Source: Nothopassalora personata (Eukaryota > Ascomycota > Dothideomycetes > Mycosphaerellales > Mycosphaerellaceae). Taken from it: a stretch of DNA of 64,000 nt. The notes under the pieces were generated by a model, which had not been told where the DNA came from, did no database searches, and saw only the letters and a list, made by a program, of their open reading frames with translations. Below, piece after piece: positions 9,912-21,401 of this stretch; position 1 is the stretch's first letter, and each line of letters starts with the position of its first letter. The translations under genes and the position numbers were made by a program. The stretch is from positions 2,418,001-2,482,000 of the forward strand of contig CM066289.1 of assembly GCA_033816765.1 (NCBI GenBank), given 5' to 3'.

Positions 9912-11444
9912 ATGGCGGAAGAAGGCGTAGGCGCACCGCCTGCAGTCAAGAATGCAATCGACGTGGGAACCAAAGTGCCCGAGTCGGAACAGCAGATTGA
10001 TCCTTACAACGTGTCGGGAGGCGTCGACGAACATGGCAACGCGAAAGCGATCGACTACGACCGCCTGATGGACAAGTTCGGCGTGCAACCACTCACGGAA
10101 GAACACCTCAGGCGATTCGAGCAAGTCACGGGCAAGAAGCCCCACCGATTGATGCGAAGAAAGCTCTTCTTCTCTCACCGAGACTTCGACAAGTGTCTGG
10201 ACGCGTACGAGCAACACGGCACCTTTATGCTCTACACCGGGCGCGGTCCCTCCAGCCGCAGCATGCACTTGGGCCACACAGTGCCCTTCCTCTTCACCAA
10301 GGAGATCCAAGACATGTTTGACGTGCCTCTGGTGATCATGTTGACGGACGATGAGAAGTACCTCTACACGCGGCAGAAGAATGACGGCAGACAGGAGAAG
10401 GGCAAGGCGGTCGAGGATTTCCTGGACTTTGCGCATCAGAACATCAAGGATATCATAGCGTTGGGCTTCGATCCTAAGAAGACATTCATATACAGCGACT
10501 ACGAGTATGTGGGCGGCCACTTCTACTGGAACGTCTCGGAGTTCGAGTCACTGGTCACACTGAGTCAGGCTACTGGTGCCTTTGGACACAAGGGAGAGAC
10601 GAACATTGGCATGGTGGCGTACGCCGCGAAGCAGTGTGTTGCAGCCTTCCCATCCTCCTATCCCGAGCTGTTCGGATATGCAAATTATAGCCACTTCAAC
10701 CCGGATCCGAAGGGCTTGAGACGACACAAGGCACTTGCTGATATCCCCTGCCTCATTCCATGCGCCATCGACCAGGAACCATACTTCCGAATGGTGCGAG
10801 ACCGATGCCCTCGCATGACGCATCCACATCCAAAGACGACACTCATCCTTTCGAAGTTCTTGACCGCATTGCAAGGACCGGGTGGCAAGATGAGCGCCTC
10901 AGATGCGAACTCTGCAATCTTCATGTCCGACACACCGAACCAGATCAAGAAGAAGATCAACAGTCATGCCTTCTCTGGTGGTCGCGAGACGCTTGAGGAG
11001 CACCGCCAATACGGCGGGAACCCCGACATCGACGTGGCGTACACTTATCTCTCCTACTTCCTTGAGGACGATGAAGAGCTCGAGGACCTGGCCGAGCGGT
11101 ACCGCAGCGGAGACCTCCTGACCGGCGACATGAAGAAGCGCTGCATCGAGGAGCTCCAAAAGTTTGTCACTGCCTTCCAAGAGAGGAGAAGTAAGGTAAC
11201 GGACGAGGTCATGCGCGAGTACATGAAACCGAGGAAGCTGGAGTTCAAGGGCAACCCGAACCCAACACAGCCGAAGAGTGAAGCGAAGAATGAGGTCAAC
11301 GGCACGGCTGAGAAGGTTGTGCGTGAGGATGGCAAGCTCACGAAGGGTCAGCGGAAGGAGCAGAAGCTTGCTGAAAAGAAGCGGGAAAAGGAAGAGCAGA
11401 AGTTGGCGGACAGACCGAAGACAGAATCGTCTGAGGGGGCATGA
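9912..11444 (+). CDS. WRS1: Cytosolic tryptophanyl-tRNA synthetase
   Basis: Class Ic aminoacyl-tRNA synthetase charging tRNA-Trp in the cytosol. Single exon, 510 residues. The HIGH-type motif is HLGH (119-122) within GRGPSSRSMHLGHTVPF. The KMSKS-type motif is KMSAS (326-330) within GPGGKMSASDANSAIF. IPCAIDQEPYFRMVRD is the characteristic eukaryotic/archaeal Trp/Tyr-RS stretch before the second signature. The N-terminal extension and DPYNVSGGVDEHG start match the eukaryotic cytosolic form, not the bacterial-type mitochondrial enzyme. It is longer than yeast Wrs1 (432 residues) owing to a Lys/Glu-rich C-terminal tail after residue 435 (LTKGQRKEQKLAEKKREKE), likely a charged helix. ATG 9912 is the first in-frame ATG; upstream in-frame codons include only non-ATG starts. 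Confidence 0.96.
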   Translation: MAEEGVGAPPAVKNAIDVGTKVPESEQQIDPYNVSGGVDEHGNAKAIDYDRLMDKFGVQPLTEEHLRRFEQVTGKKPHRLMRRKLFFSHRDFDKCLDAYEQHGTFMLYTGRGPSSRSMHLGHTVPFLFTKEIQDMFDVPLVIMLTDDEKYLYTRQKNDGRQEKGKAVEDFLDFAHQNIKDIIALGFDPKKTFIYSDYEYVGGHFYWNVSEFESLVTLSQATGAFGHKGETNIGMVAYAAKQCVAAFPSSYPELFGYANYSHFNPDPKGLRRHKALADIPCLIPCAIDQEPYFRMVRDRCPRMTHPHPKTTLILSKFLTALQGPGGKMSASDANSAIFMSDTPNQIKKKINSHAFSGGRETLEEHRQYGGNPDIDVAYTYLSYFLEDDEELEDLAERYRSGDLLTGDMKKRCIEELQKFVTAFQERRSKVTDEVMREYMKPRKLEFKGNPNPTQPKSEAKNEVNGTAEKVVREDGKLTKGQRKEQKLAEKKREKEEQKLADRPKTESSEGA

Positions 11445-12670
11445 TCATTGCATAGATGGCATTTGAAGTTAGCGAGGCGTTCCAAAAGGACTGTGGGACG
11501 AGTCACGACAGGATGATTGCTGTAGGCAAGAATGGCGATAGCTGTTCAAATTCAGCTCAGCTGGATGATGAAAACATCCGCATCCACACAACAACCTTTC
11601 ACTGCCGAATCGGCGATCCAGAGGGCACAGAGTTGTGACTGATCTTCCACCGACCAGGCTTGCCAGGGAACAGGCTGGGGCCGTTCTCCAGAGGATCAAC
11701 AACGCTCTGGTCATGAGTAATCCTTCGGCGGTTGCAAGAACCATTGCCGTTGGACACGGCCATCCTCTGAAAGACCAAGATGGTAGATGCTGTTTCCAAG
11801 CAGATTCGCCAATCTCGGAGGAGAAGAAAGTGAGATTATGCATACGCTGCCCATTCCCAGCAACGCGGCGAGCAACTCGACCGAGACGACCACATCATAC
11901 CGGACCAGACGAAGCGTCAACCAGATCGCGAAGCAAAGCAGAAAGACTCGAACGTCGTAGCATTCGGCACAATGGCAGCCCAGTTTGTTGGCTGCAATAT
12001 GCCAGGTGTCGTCAACGTCAGTCATGGCTCGCGGTACCAACTAACTTTCATAGGAACCAACACAGCTGAGTCAGCTACAGTACCATGTCTGCCTAAGCCA
12101 ATAATCAAGGTGGTCCTGAAAGACATGGTGATGGTGTATTGGCAGTGCAAGGGGATGCCAACGACAACAAAAGGCTTCAGTGCCGTGCCTCTTGAAGGAC
12201 GAAACCATCCGCCACCATCTCGTCCTGACCAAGAAGCGCACAGAAAACGCCGCTACACCGCAAGCGCCTCCACGCGCATCACAGCCTGGAGCTTCTCCGC
12301 CGAAGCGCAAGCACGCACGAGGAGCTCACCGTCGCCTCCTCTCCAAGACAATTTATCCAACCATTGCGGCACACGAGCGGACGACAGAACAGCGCCATTT
12401 CGAGCAGAAGCATGTCACTGTGATGCTTGACTGGGCGCATGTGAGCGTTGACGAGAAGGCTGAGTATGATGATGCTGTTATTGAGGGAGACATTACCCAA
12501 GAAGTGGCGGAACCATGTCAAGCCGTGACAGGTTGTATGGTACAGACGCTCACGAGCGCCGACAACCAAATCGGCCAGGGTCTAGAGAGGGAGCCAGTAG
12601 CTCTAAGTAGGCTTTGGGATGTCATTGAGGCCGATGGTAGGGGTTGCCGCCCCGATGGCTACCTGTGAAC
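11445..12670 (+). other. Unassigned coding-like stretch, possibly a decayed gene
   Basis: Two long overlapping plus-strand frames (11972-12430 and 12180-12668) have protein-like composition but no recognised family. A plausible intron lies at 12006-12053 (GTGTCG donor, ACTAAC branch site, TTTCATAG acceptor, 48 nt). The frame continues across it (GTNTAESATVPCLPKP). The later frame holds TIYPTIAAHERTTEQRHFEQ and VMLDWAHVSVDEKAEYDD, acidic and hydrophilic. The two frames cannot be joined by an obvious intron near 12180, so either a frameshift has broken the gene or the call is wrong. No start codon, domain or homologue can be offered. Confidence 0.3.
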
Positions 12671-13071
12671 CAGATTCCAGTTCGATGCCTCCACTGCCGA
12701 GCAGACCTCGCGAGTGCAATGGACAACAACGAGCAGCTGCAAAATGTCATTATCGCAGGACAGAAGGGCTACATTCCCAACACAAACGAAGTGAAGGTTT
12801 GGTGAATCGTGCTTTGATATAGGCCAGGAAGAAACGAGGAGTTCTTGGCAAAGTAGTGGCCAGGAATCTTGGATGATGAAAGTAGTTGAGGCAGCGTATG
12901 CTACATAGGTAGATCGTGCGCGATGTCATCGTTGAGTTGACCTCTTGCTCAGCTTGCGAAGTCTACAACGAAACCCCAGCAGCTCCTTGCAGGCGTCGAG
13001 GTGCATGCAGCTGTATGTTGCAACTTCGGAAAGACATCATAGCGTCAAGTGTGTCCTTCACGACACTGAGC

Positions 13072-13720
13072 CTAAGAGGAGTCGAGAGGTCTGTGGACTT
13101 TGGTTGATAATGTCGTGGTTGCAATGTCCTGGAGCTCTTCAATCAGAAGTGTGACGGGGTGGCGCTTGCCATCGAGCGGCTGGTAGCCGTGTTTGCTTGA
13201 GAAGAGGGTGCGATTGGTCTCCAGCAGACTGAGGATGCTGTGTTTGTGCTTTGAAGCAAAGACCCGATGCTTGCCCATCTTGTCGCCGTATAAAGCAGTC
13301 ATGCTCCATGACATGTGTACTTTGATGCGAACTTGGAGGTCATTTGGAAACCAGCGGACCGGAGCCAACTGTGGGAAGTCCCTTTGCAGACCTGCACATA
13401 CAGAGCTGAAGGTGAGAGCATCTTGTCCAGCCTCGCAGGAGCCGAAGATCATGTTCCTCCTTCGTCTTCTCCTTGTTCGTCAGTCTCAGCATGCGAGCAG
13501 CTTGTTCGCGCACGATTTCTTCCGAGCAGGCTACCATAGCCTCGCGGCTTACGTTGGCGATGGTGGATTTCTGCCGGCCAACTTTCAATGCCAATTTGAC
13601 GTCTCTGGTACTTGCCAACGCTATGGCTTTTCGATATGAGACTGATTGGTTGGTTGGAGTTCTATTTATGCTACAAGGTTTCCGGAAGAGAAAAGAAACA
13701 CCGGCTGTGGGATTTGACAT
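13072..13720 (-). pseudogene. Probable broken hypothetical gene
   Basis: Two minus-strand frames overlap at 13340-13452 and look like one protein split by a frameshift. The first, from ATG 13720, runs through STIANVSREAMVACSEEIV and LTNKEKTKEEHDLRLLRG. The second continues with FPQLAPVRWFPNDLQVRIKV and ends at 13072. No GT-AG intron joins them. I recognise no family. The hydrophobic/charged patterning is protein-like, but a chance overlap cannot be excluded. Confidence 0.3.
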
Positions 13721-14179
13721 ATATTTGAGTCAATATACACCACTTTTGTCAAGTTCAAGATGGAGAATGCTAGAGACACGGTATGTTAGCCGTGAGATAG
13801 AGCTGAAGGTTGTCTAGAGTCCAACACTATGCGGACGCAAGAGCGCAGGCCTACGCCACATTCTCGTGTTCGCCAAGCAGCTCTTGAGATTGTCCTGAAG
13901 GTATGGCCTGACATTATTACGAGCCAAAGGCTCAGGCCAAGTGTTTATGGTCTCTATAAGATTGTCTACCTCTTTGGTATCGTACAAAGCTGCCAGTTGG
14001 ATTGGTCGACATGATGCTTCTCAATGGTGGTTATATAAAGGCTGAAGTCAGGTGTGCGTAGTTGTTGGCTGGAGCCAAGCAGGCGTTCCAGTATCCTCAA
14101 GGCTCAGTGATGAAAACTATAAGATGGGAGCTGATGGTCCCATCTCGAAGTGGGCTGACCACTCCGGGCTGATTTGTCG

Positions 14180-14857
14180 CTAGATCTCGAAGGTGACTCT
14201 CGAGCGGCGCTTGGGCTTCGTTTCTTGTTCTTCTCGATGTGGCGAGGGGCTCGGCGCAAAGCTTCGTCTGAAGTCGCTGGGACCGTGTTGTTCGCTCCTG
14301 TCGCGAGACTCCTTAGGTGATTCAATCGACTCGGCAATGGTGCCATCATTAGCGCTGTCCGCGAGCTTGAGCCATTTCATGGTTGCAGCGACCTCGTCGG
14401 TCTCCTTCATTGCGCTTCGTGTGTCGGAGGACATGGTGTAAACGTCGACCGCAGGTCATCTAGGTGATCATGGCGTCCCGATGATTGCATGACTTACTCT
14501 TCTACGATCAGCTCGCCATTGTACTCCAGAACGGAGTGACTGAACGCAAAACTGACCTTTGTTACTCGCCAGGGACTGTCTGAGATGCGAGTCGCATAGT
14601 CCGCTTGCAGCGTGAATCAAAGCCTTCTGGATATACGGCAACGACTGCGCGGGCCACAGTCGTTGCTGGCTCGCCAGAGGTTTCCAGCGTGCGCTCAAAG
14701 CAATACTGATTTGGTCTGTACACATTAATCCGCATTCCGCAGCCATGTATACTGGTTTGTCAGTCCCACGTGTTCCATGGGAATTCGTGAGTGCTATTGA
14801 CCATTGCACTTGATGCTGTGCTCCGATAACCGATAGCGCCTTCATAGCCGATCGCAC
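14180..14857 (-). pseudogene. Probable remnant of an unrecognised gene
   Basis: Three minus-strand pieces in different frames look like parts of one protein: RINVYRPNQYCFERTLETSG with TTVARAVVAVYPEGFD; then LQADYATRISDSPWRVTKVS with FSHSVLEYNGELIVEE; then an 84-residue frame from ATG 14434 with KETDEVAATMKWLKLADSAN and a basic, Ser/Pro-rich tail. The first two are separated by a one-base shift. The second and third could be joined by a GTAAGT...CTAG intron, but that leaves an in-frame TGA. Alternatively the third piece is a short independent gene. No family is recognised. Confidence 0.3.
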
Positions 14858-16488
14858 CGCCTCCGCTGGCGTGTGAGCTCTGAAGCGGCTAGTGACAGGC
14901 TCCCTCTTTACTTCGGTCCCCGACTAGCCTGGCAGATCGAGGGTCTTTAGTAATCTCATCACTGGTGTTCGTGTGGCAAGAGTGCAATGCTGGCGGTGAT
15001 GCAAACAGTGGCGAGCTCATTCCTTGTGTGTGTGAAGTTGCGCGAGGATCTGAGGTCGAGAGCTTTCTCTTATCTCTTCACGGCCTCATCCTTGTGGTAC
15101 ATCCGGATTGACTTTGCGTAGGAGTAGTTCCCCATAATAACGACGGCGATCTGCTAACTGCTCAAGTAGGCACGCCGTCGGGAAGTGCTCTGTAGGTAGA
15201 CTAAACCCCGAAATTGTTGCTGACCTGCCGTCTCGATCCGAAATGGTTGCACAAAGCCTGCAGTGGGGAGGATCCTGAGATGCACGGTGTGTCATGGTTG
15301 TGAGACCTCACCTGCAACATTGAAGACGTGATGTTGGTACGAATGGGTTTTGCTCATCAGTCCTGTACTTGAACACCATGCGCGGATATAGCCAGCGATG
15401 CACTGTTGCAGCTCGACTGGTTAACCTCCTCAGGCTGAGCAAAATTGCGCCGGCTGCAACGGACATTAGTAATAAGATACAAGTTGCGGGGAGCGACAAC
15501 GTGCACCCCGGCCCCGTGGTTGGACGCTTCCACCCACCATGTCTAAGACTCGGTACCACGCTTGTGGTGTCGATGTTGGGCGAGAACGAGTCGCTGCTGA
15601 AGCGTGTGTCGGAGAATTTGGTTTCGATGCGGGTCGGGAAGCAGCAATTGATGTTGGGCGCTTAACATGAGCTGACTCGTCGTCTCACCATGTTCACTCT
15701 GCGATCAGAAGAGCTCGTCATTGGACCCATGATGCATGTGTAGGTGTGTGTATATGTGCGTGTGCGTGTGCATGTGCGTGTGCCTGGGCGTGTGTTGGAG
15801 GTCAAGGTGCAAAGTACGACAGACGGGGTGACGGGGTGACTGGTGGCGATCTGCGGAAGCCGTCGCATGACGGGAGCAGATGATACCGCACTCCAGATCG
15901 AGCCACAAAAGTCTGTTGCCGGCACAAGACATCGACAGTGGTTGGTGTTTCTCCCGGACACGCTGCTGTCGGCTCTTCAAAGATCACTTCCCGGTGAGAG
16001 GGATCATGGCTGCATTGATCAGTTGCCAGGATGTCGTGAAAGTCAAGTCTTGTGTCACAACTCAACTCACTGCTAGAGCCTGTGATGCAGCCAGACGGCT
16101 TCATCCCCGGAACGCATTAGCACGCATCTAGTCTTCACCATTCACCACGCGTAACGAAGAGCTCTTCGGCACTGTACTGTACATGCACCTCCAGTGCATC
16201 TGCTCTACTAGCAAGACCACAACTGCCATTCCCATTTTCGCCGCAGTTCCTTCACCGACGGAACGAATGATGGCAATGGCAATTGACGATTGACGATTGC
16301 CACCGTGCTGCGAGATTCTCTTTCCCTTTGCGCATTGCATCACAGTCGCTACTACCGTGCCCTCACTCTGGCGTCTGGCGGGGTGTCTGTTTGCGTCTCT
16401 CCGTAGTCGAAGGCACTCTCTAGCCCTGTGCTACACCCGTCCATCACTCATCGACCTCCTGCACGCGCGAGGCCTTGGTCTCCGCGCC
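14858..16488. other. Intergenic, promoter side of the HMT1-like gene
   Basis: No gene was recognised. Short frames on both strands carry no motif and could not be joined by convincing introns. A TG-rich microsatellite lies at 15735-15796. Confidence 0.45.
15735..15796. repeat. Imperfect (TG)n microsatellite
   Basis: A run of alternating TG interrupted by A and C, with repeated TGTGCG and TGTGTA units. A purine-pyrimidine alternating tract of this kind is prone to slippage and can adopt Z-DNA. Confidence 0.8.
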
Positions 16489-19400
16489 ATGGCTCTCTAC
16501 AATACCACACTGCCATGGGTCTCGAATGTTGCCGCGCAGCATACCCTACGATACACTCAGGTCGCCTACCCGATCGCCCTCCTCATCCTCTACCTCGTCG
16601 CCTTCACAGTCCGGAGCATCACCACATCACGCAAAGATGAAGACGACGTTCCACACCAGCCCGAACAGCTCGGGCCTGGAGGCAAGCCACTGCCCAAGAA
16701 GCACAACCACGGAGGACCGAAAGAGCCAGATATACCCGCAGACCTTGACTTCAGTAGGCCAAGGAAATTGCTGTTCGAATGGCTCTCGGTGGCCGTGATA
16801 GCCAGCTTTATAGCGAACATCGTAGTCGTAATAGTACACGCCCTAGTGGCGCGCAAGGAAGGATGGTGGTGCGGTGAAGCACCTACGGTATGTTTGGGCA
16901 AGCACGATGATGTTCCACCTTCACATATGCTGACTTGACAGGTCTATCTGGTGGGTTCTTTCATGGTGTACGCCCTGTTGCTCATTCACATGGTAGATTC
17001 GCACCCGTCACCAACCGTTGCTCACTTTGTGACATGGCTGGTGGCTGCACTGCTAGAGGTCGTGCTGCTGGGAGCTTCCTTCGCTCTGTACAGATTCGAT
17101 CATCGCGAGCCCTCTGTCGGTAAGCCCAAGCATGGAAACCAGCGTGGCGGAGAGCTGCGCAGAGACATGACCGAATGGGAGATTACAGAGGTGACAATCG
17201 ACATTGTTCGCTTCTTTCTGTTGGCCGCTCTACTTTGCTTCTTCACCTTGTTCGTCTATCTGCAGCGTCCAAAGCAGAAGGGCCAGGAAGCACACCAAGA
17301 CGACGAAACTGACGCCTTGTTGTCAAACGGCCACGCCACCGAAAATGGAGTTGCCACGGGACCCTCACCTGGCTATGGAGCAATTGCGCAAAACGGGAAG
17401 CCGCACGGACCTGCGCATGGTCACCACGAGGCAGCGCCAGCCGGATGGGAGAAGCCAAAGCAGGTGCCAACCCGGAGTTGGTGGGAGTACATCCGCGCCT
17501 ATGCCGTCTTCGTCCCGTACATTTGGCCATACAAGGACCGCAAGCTGCAGATCAATTTTGTCATCTGCTTCTTGATCGTCTTCGTACAGCGAGGTATCCA
17601 GCTGCTCGTGCCTCTGCAAGCTGGACACATCACTGACATTCTTGCCGGCGAGGCCAAGGAGAATGTCAACCACGAACCATTCATGCCATGGGCAGCGATT
17701 ACTCTATACATCGTCTACCGCCTGTTCCAAGGTTCCAACGGTCTGCTTGGTGCTACCCGCCAGATACTCTGGATTCCCATCGAGCAATACTCGTATCGCG
17801 AGCTGTCAGTGGCAGCTTTCGAGCATGTGCACATGCTCAGTCTGGAGTTCCACCTGGGCAAGAAGACTGGCGAAGTCTTGTCGGCGCTTGGCAAAGGCGC
17901 CTCCTTGAACACGTTCTTGGAGTCCGTTACATTCAATGTGCTGCCAATGCTCATCGATCTCGGTGTCGCTCTTGTTTACTTCCTGGTCCGATTTGATGCT
18001 TACTACGCTCTCGTGATCGCTGTGGTGGCCTTCTGGTACATCTACATCACGATCCGCATGGCGTCCTGGAGAGCCGAGATCAGGCGGCAAGCCACTAACG
18101 CGAGCAGAGAAGAAGATGCTGTCAAAAACGACTCAATGATGTCTTACGAGACTGTCAAGTACTTCAACGCTGAAGCGTACGAGTTCAATCGCTACCGCGA
18201 AGCGGTACAGAAGTACCAGAAAGCAGAGTACTTAGTCACACTGTCCCTGGCACTGATGAACACCATACAGAACCTGGTCTTCATGCTCGGACTGATCGTG
18301 ACCTGCTTCATTGCAGCGTATCAAGTCGTTCAACGAATCCGCACGGCTGGTGATTTCGTCATCATGCTAACATACATGACTCAATTGCAAGGACCTCTCA
18401 ACTTCTTCGGCACCTTCTATCGCATGATTCAAAACAACATGATCAATTCGGAGCGCATGCTCGAGCTTTTCAAGGAGAAGCCTACAGTCGTGGACAGACC
18501 GGACGTTGGGGAAATGCCATCTTGCGAGGGCGAGATACGGTACAGCGATGTTCACTTCTCCTACGATCACCGCAAGCCTGCTCTCAAAGGCCTCAGCTTC
18601 ACTTGCGCACCCGGAACAACGACAGCACTCGTCGGGGAGTCTGGCGGTGGCAAGTCCACAGTCTTTCGACTACTCTTCCGCTTTTACAACGCACAATCCG
18701 GTACCATCCAGGTTGATGGCAGCGATGTCCAGGACGTCAGTATCGACAGCGTTCGGAAGCACATTGGTGTTGTGCCGCAGGATACTGTACTCTTCAACGA
18801 GAGCCTAATGTATAACCTCAAGTACTCGAGGCAGTCCGCAACGGATGAGGAAGTGTATCAGGCGTGCAAAGCCGCGAGCATACACGACAAGATCATGAGC
18901 TTCCCGGATGGGTATGAGACAAAGGTCGGCGAGCGAGGTCTGCGCCTGTCGGGCGGAGAGAAGCAGAGAGTTGCCATTGCACGGACGATCATCAAAGACC
19001 CACGCATCATTCTTCTCGACGAAGCCACAGCAGCGTTGGATACTGAAACAGAAGAGCACATTCAGGATGCCCTTCAGACTTTGTCACGCGGCCGAACAAT
19101 GTTGGTGATTGCTCACCGGCTGAGCACCATCACGATGTGCGATCAGATCCTTGTTCTTCACGAAGGCAAAGTCGCAGAGAAGGGCTCGCACTTGGAACTT
19201 CTGGCGAAGAAAGGCCGCTATGCTGGCATGTGGAAGAAACAGGTTCGCGCACAGCGCGCGGCAGAAGAAGCCAAGGTTCTGAAGGACAAGGCTGATCGAC
19301 TTAGGCGGGAGAGCATGGACAGCAGTGCTCGTGGCCGCAAAATTGACGAAGAGAGTCCGCCCAGTAGCGATGAAGACGAACAGAAGGCAGGACAGAGCGA

Positions 19401-19587
19401 GTTACAATCGGCACTCTCCTTGTCACCAAGAGCTGCAGTGCCGCACGCAGAGATAGCGTCGGTGCTCAGAGGCGATAGCGGCACGGATAATAATGCGCAG
19501 CGGGAGGCTTTGCGAAGTGGGACGGTTCGCTCGCCATCGCCCGTGGTTGAAGAAGAGCAGGGAAAGCAGCCAGCAAGACAACCCTAA
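16489..19587 (+). CDS. hmt1: HMT1-type vacuolar ABC half-transporter (ABCB)
   Basis: ATP-driven transporter of the heavy-metal-tolerance group (fission yeast Hmt1, human ABCB6), expected in the vacuolar membrane moving glutathione or phytochelatin conjugates. There are two exons: 16489-16887 and 16942-19587. The 54-nt intron (GTATGT donor, GCTGAC branch, TTGACAG acceptor) lies in the N-terminal membrane domain. The protein is about 1,014 residues. An N-terminal five-helix accessory domain (about 1-270, typical of HMT1) precedes one six-helix transporter domain (about 320-620). A single nucleotide-binding domain follows: Walker A GESGGGKST (698-706), signature LSGGEKQR (from 802), Walker B IILLDEATAALD, and the switch AHRLSTI. 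The hallmark SYETVKYFNAE of the HMT/ATM branch is present. The C-terminus after about 900 is charged and disordered. It is longer than fission yeast Hmt1 (830 residues), mostly in this tail and the loop near 190-240. Confidence 0.93.
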
Positions 19588-21401
19588 TGCAGGGCGTGTT
19601 GAGTGACTGCCGACATGGACCTGAGCAGCTATGTGGTCGACTGAACGCTGCACGACATGAGCAGAGGGCGAGTTGAGAGCACAATTGACGTACGGAGTCG
19701 AAGTTTCAGCCTTGGTTCGGTATAAAAGCAGCAGCCTGGTGGGTTGCGACTTGCATTTCTTTGGGGACTGTACCAAAATGGCGGTGAACAGCAAAGCAAC
19801 GAAATGGCACGGATGGCGTTATTGCAGCAGTTGCTATTGCATACAATCTCTCGGCTGAGGGATGAGGTGATGTGGACTGGAGGAATTATTGTGTCACCTA
19901 TTTGCATTGCGTTTAGCTGGTTTTGCTATACACATGCTGGCTGGGTTGCCATGGATGGTGGGCGGCTGTATCATCATGGCTTTGGCTATTGGTGGTCAAT
20001 GGTTCAAACAGACCTTAGGCGGGCGGGCAGGGCGGATGGACGCCCCACGGTGCGAGGAAACAGCGACAGCAGCAGGTCTCGATAGCGACCTAAGCAGTGT
20101 CTGCAGATGGAAATGCATTTCCAACTGATGGATTCTGCTAGCGCTGATGCCGTGGTGGGCGTACGGCTCGCTGCTTTTCTAGACTCTTTGCCAGCGCACA
20201 TAGTCGCCCCTGGCTAAAGCGCTCTTCCTACTTCCACGCGGTACGATATGCAGGGAACTTGGCTCTCTTGACGTCCTTTAGCGTTGACCCTAACGGGACT
20301 ATGCATGCTGTACAACAAATTCCACTGCAGGCCTCGCTCTTGCCTGTCAAGCTCGATCGAAGTGAAGTGGGGCGAACCCGGACATCTTCCGTCCCCGCGG
20401 AGACTCCATTCCGGAAAGTTTATTACAGTATGGGCAGCTTATTACGATTTTGTCTAGGAGCAGCTCCGATTCTTAGTCGTTATTATTGATTAGTCAGAAT
20501 GTGAGCTGCCGTGAGACTATTCGCTCCATTCCACCACAGCCATCGCCGCCCTCGGTTCAACCTCATAATGCAGCTGTCTCATAAAGCCTGATGAGACTGT
20601 TGCTACGCGTGATACGAGCGTCTGTGTCACAGTCGCTAAGAGTACATATTGGCTGTCAAAACCACTCTACCGGAACCCAACAACACTACAGCTCTCCCGT
20701 GAGAGGTCGGATGCACGATGGAAGGACAGCCATAGACCCGAGCCCAGGGTGTTGGCAACACATCGCTGGGGAGCTGCCCTGTCTTGCAGTTCTAGCTGCA
20801 TACCAGCTGGCGAGCTTGGGACTCGCCTCTGCGCATTGCCGTGACTGCTGATCGGCTGTGACAAAGAGCATGCCTGTCCTTCAGCCAACGCGAGCGAAGG
20901 CGAGCTCGAGAGTCGACGTTGGGACGCACTGACAATGTCACGCCATGATACCAAAGCCGAGACGTGAGGCGGTGAGAGCGGCGTGGAAAGAAGCACAGTT
21001 GCTCTTTGACAACGGGTTTCAGGTGGCGTGGACTACCGCTCTTCTGGCGCCCACTACCGGGGGATAGAACAACCCCATTGCGGCAAGCGATAATCAAGCG
21101 AAACACCCTGACCTGCAGCAGAGCACCTCGAAATTGAGCATTGCTAATGCGTACCCTGTACCAGGAAATTAACGAGCACACCACACCACGTCCCATTTGT
21201 CTGTTCTGTCTGGGGTATCGCTCTCTATTGCTTACACGAACCACGTCCGACCATCTGAACTCACTGCTGCCGAGCTTCGCGAGTACATTGAATACAAGCT
21301 CTTGAGAACTCTGATGGCTGCACGCCAAAGGTTACACCCACCTGAAACCCTGCTCGAAGTCGTTATCACCAGCTGCAAGCACGTCCAGATTCTGGTGCGA
21401 G
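19588..21401. other. Intergenic, no supported gene
   Basis: About 1.8 kb. A TATAAAAG box at about 19721 sits 58 bases before an ATG in good context (19779), but that frame stops after 26 codons. Frames at 19803-20085 and 19889-20128 have membrane-like hydrophobicity (GGIIVSPICIAFSWFCYTH) that faintly recalls a transporter helix; no family can be supported. Confidence 0.4.

Noticed and set aside
15086..15559. Possible two-exon minus-strand gene joined by GTGAGG...ATCTCAG
   Set aside because: The splice signals are passable, but neither upstream frame joined in phase gives a start codon with a plausible protein, and no family is recognised.
19779..20128. TATAAAAG box followed by ATG and membrane-like frames resembling a transporter helix
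   Set aside because: The frame from the well-placed ATG stops after 26 codons, the two hydrophobic frames overlap out of phase, and no transporter signature is present.
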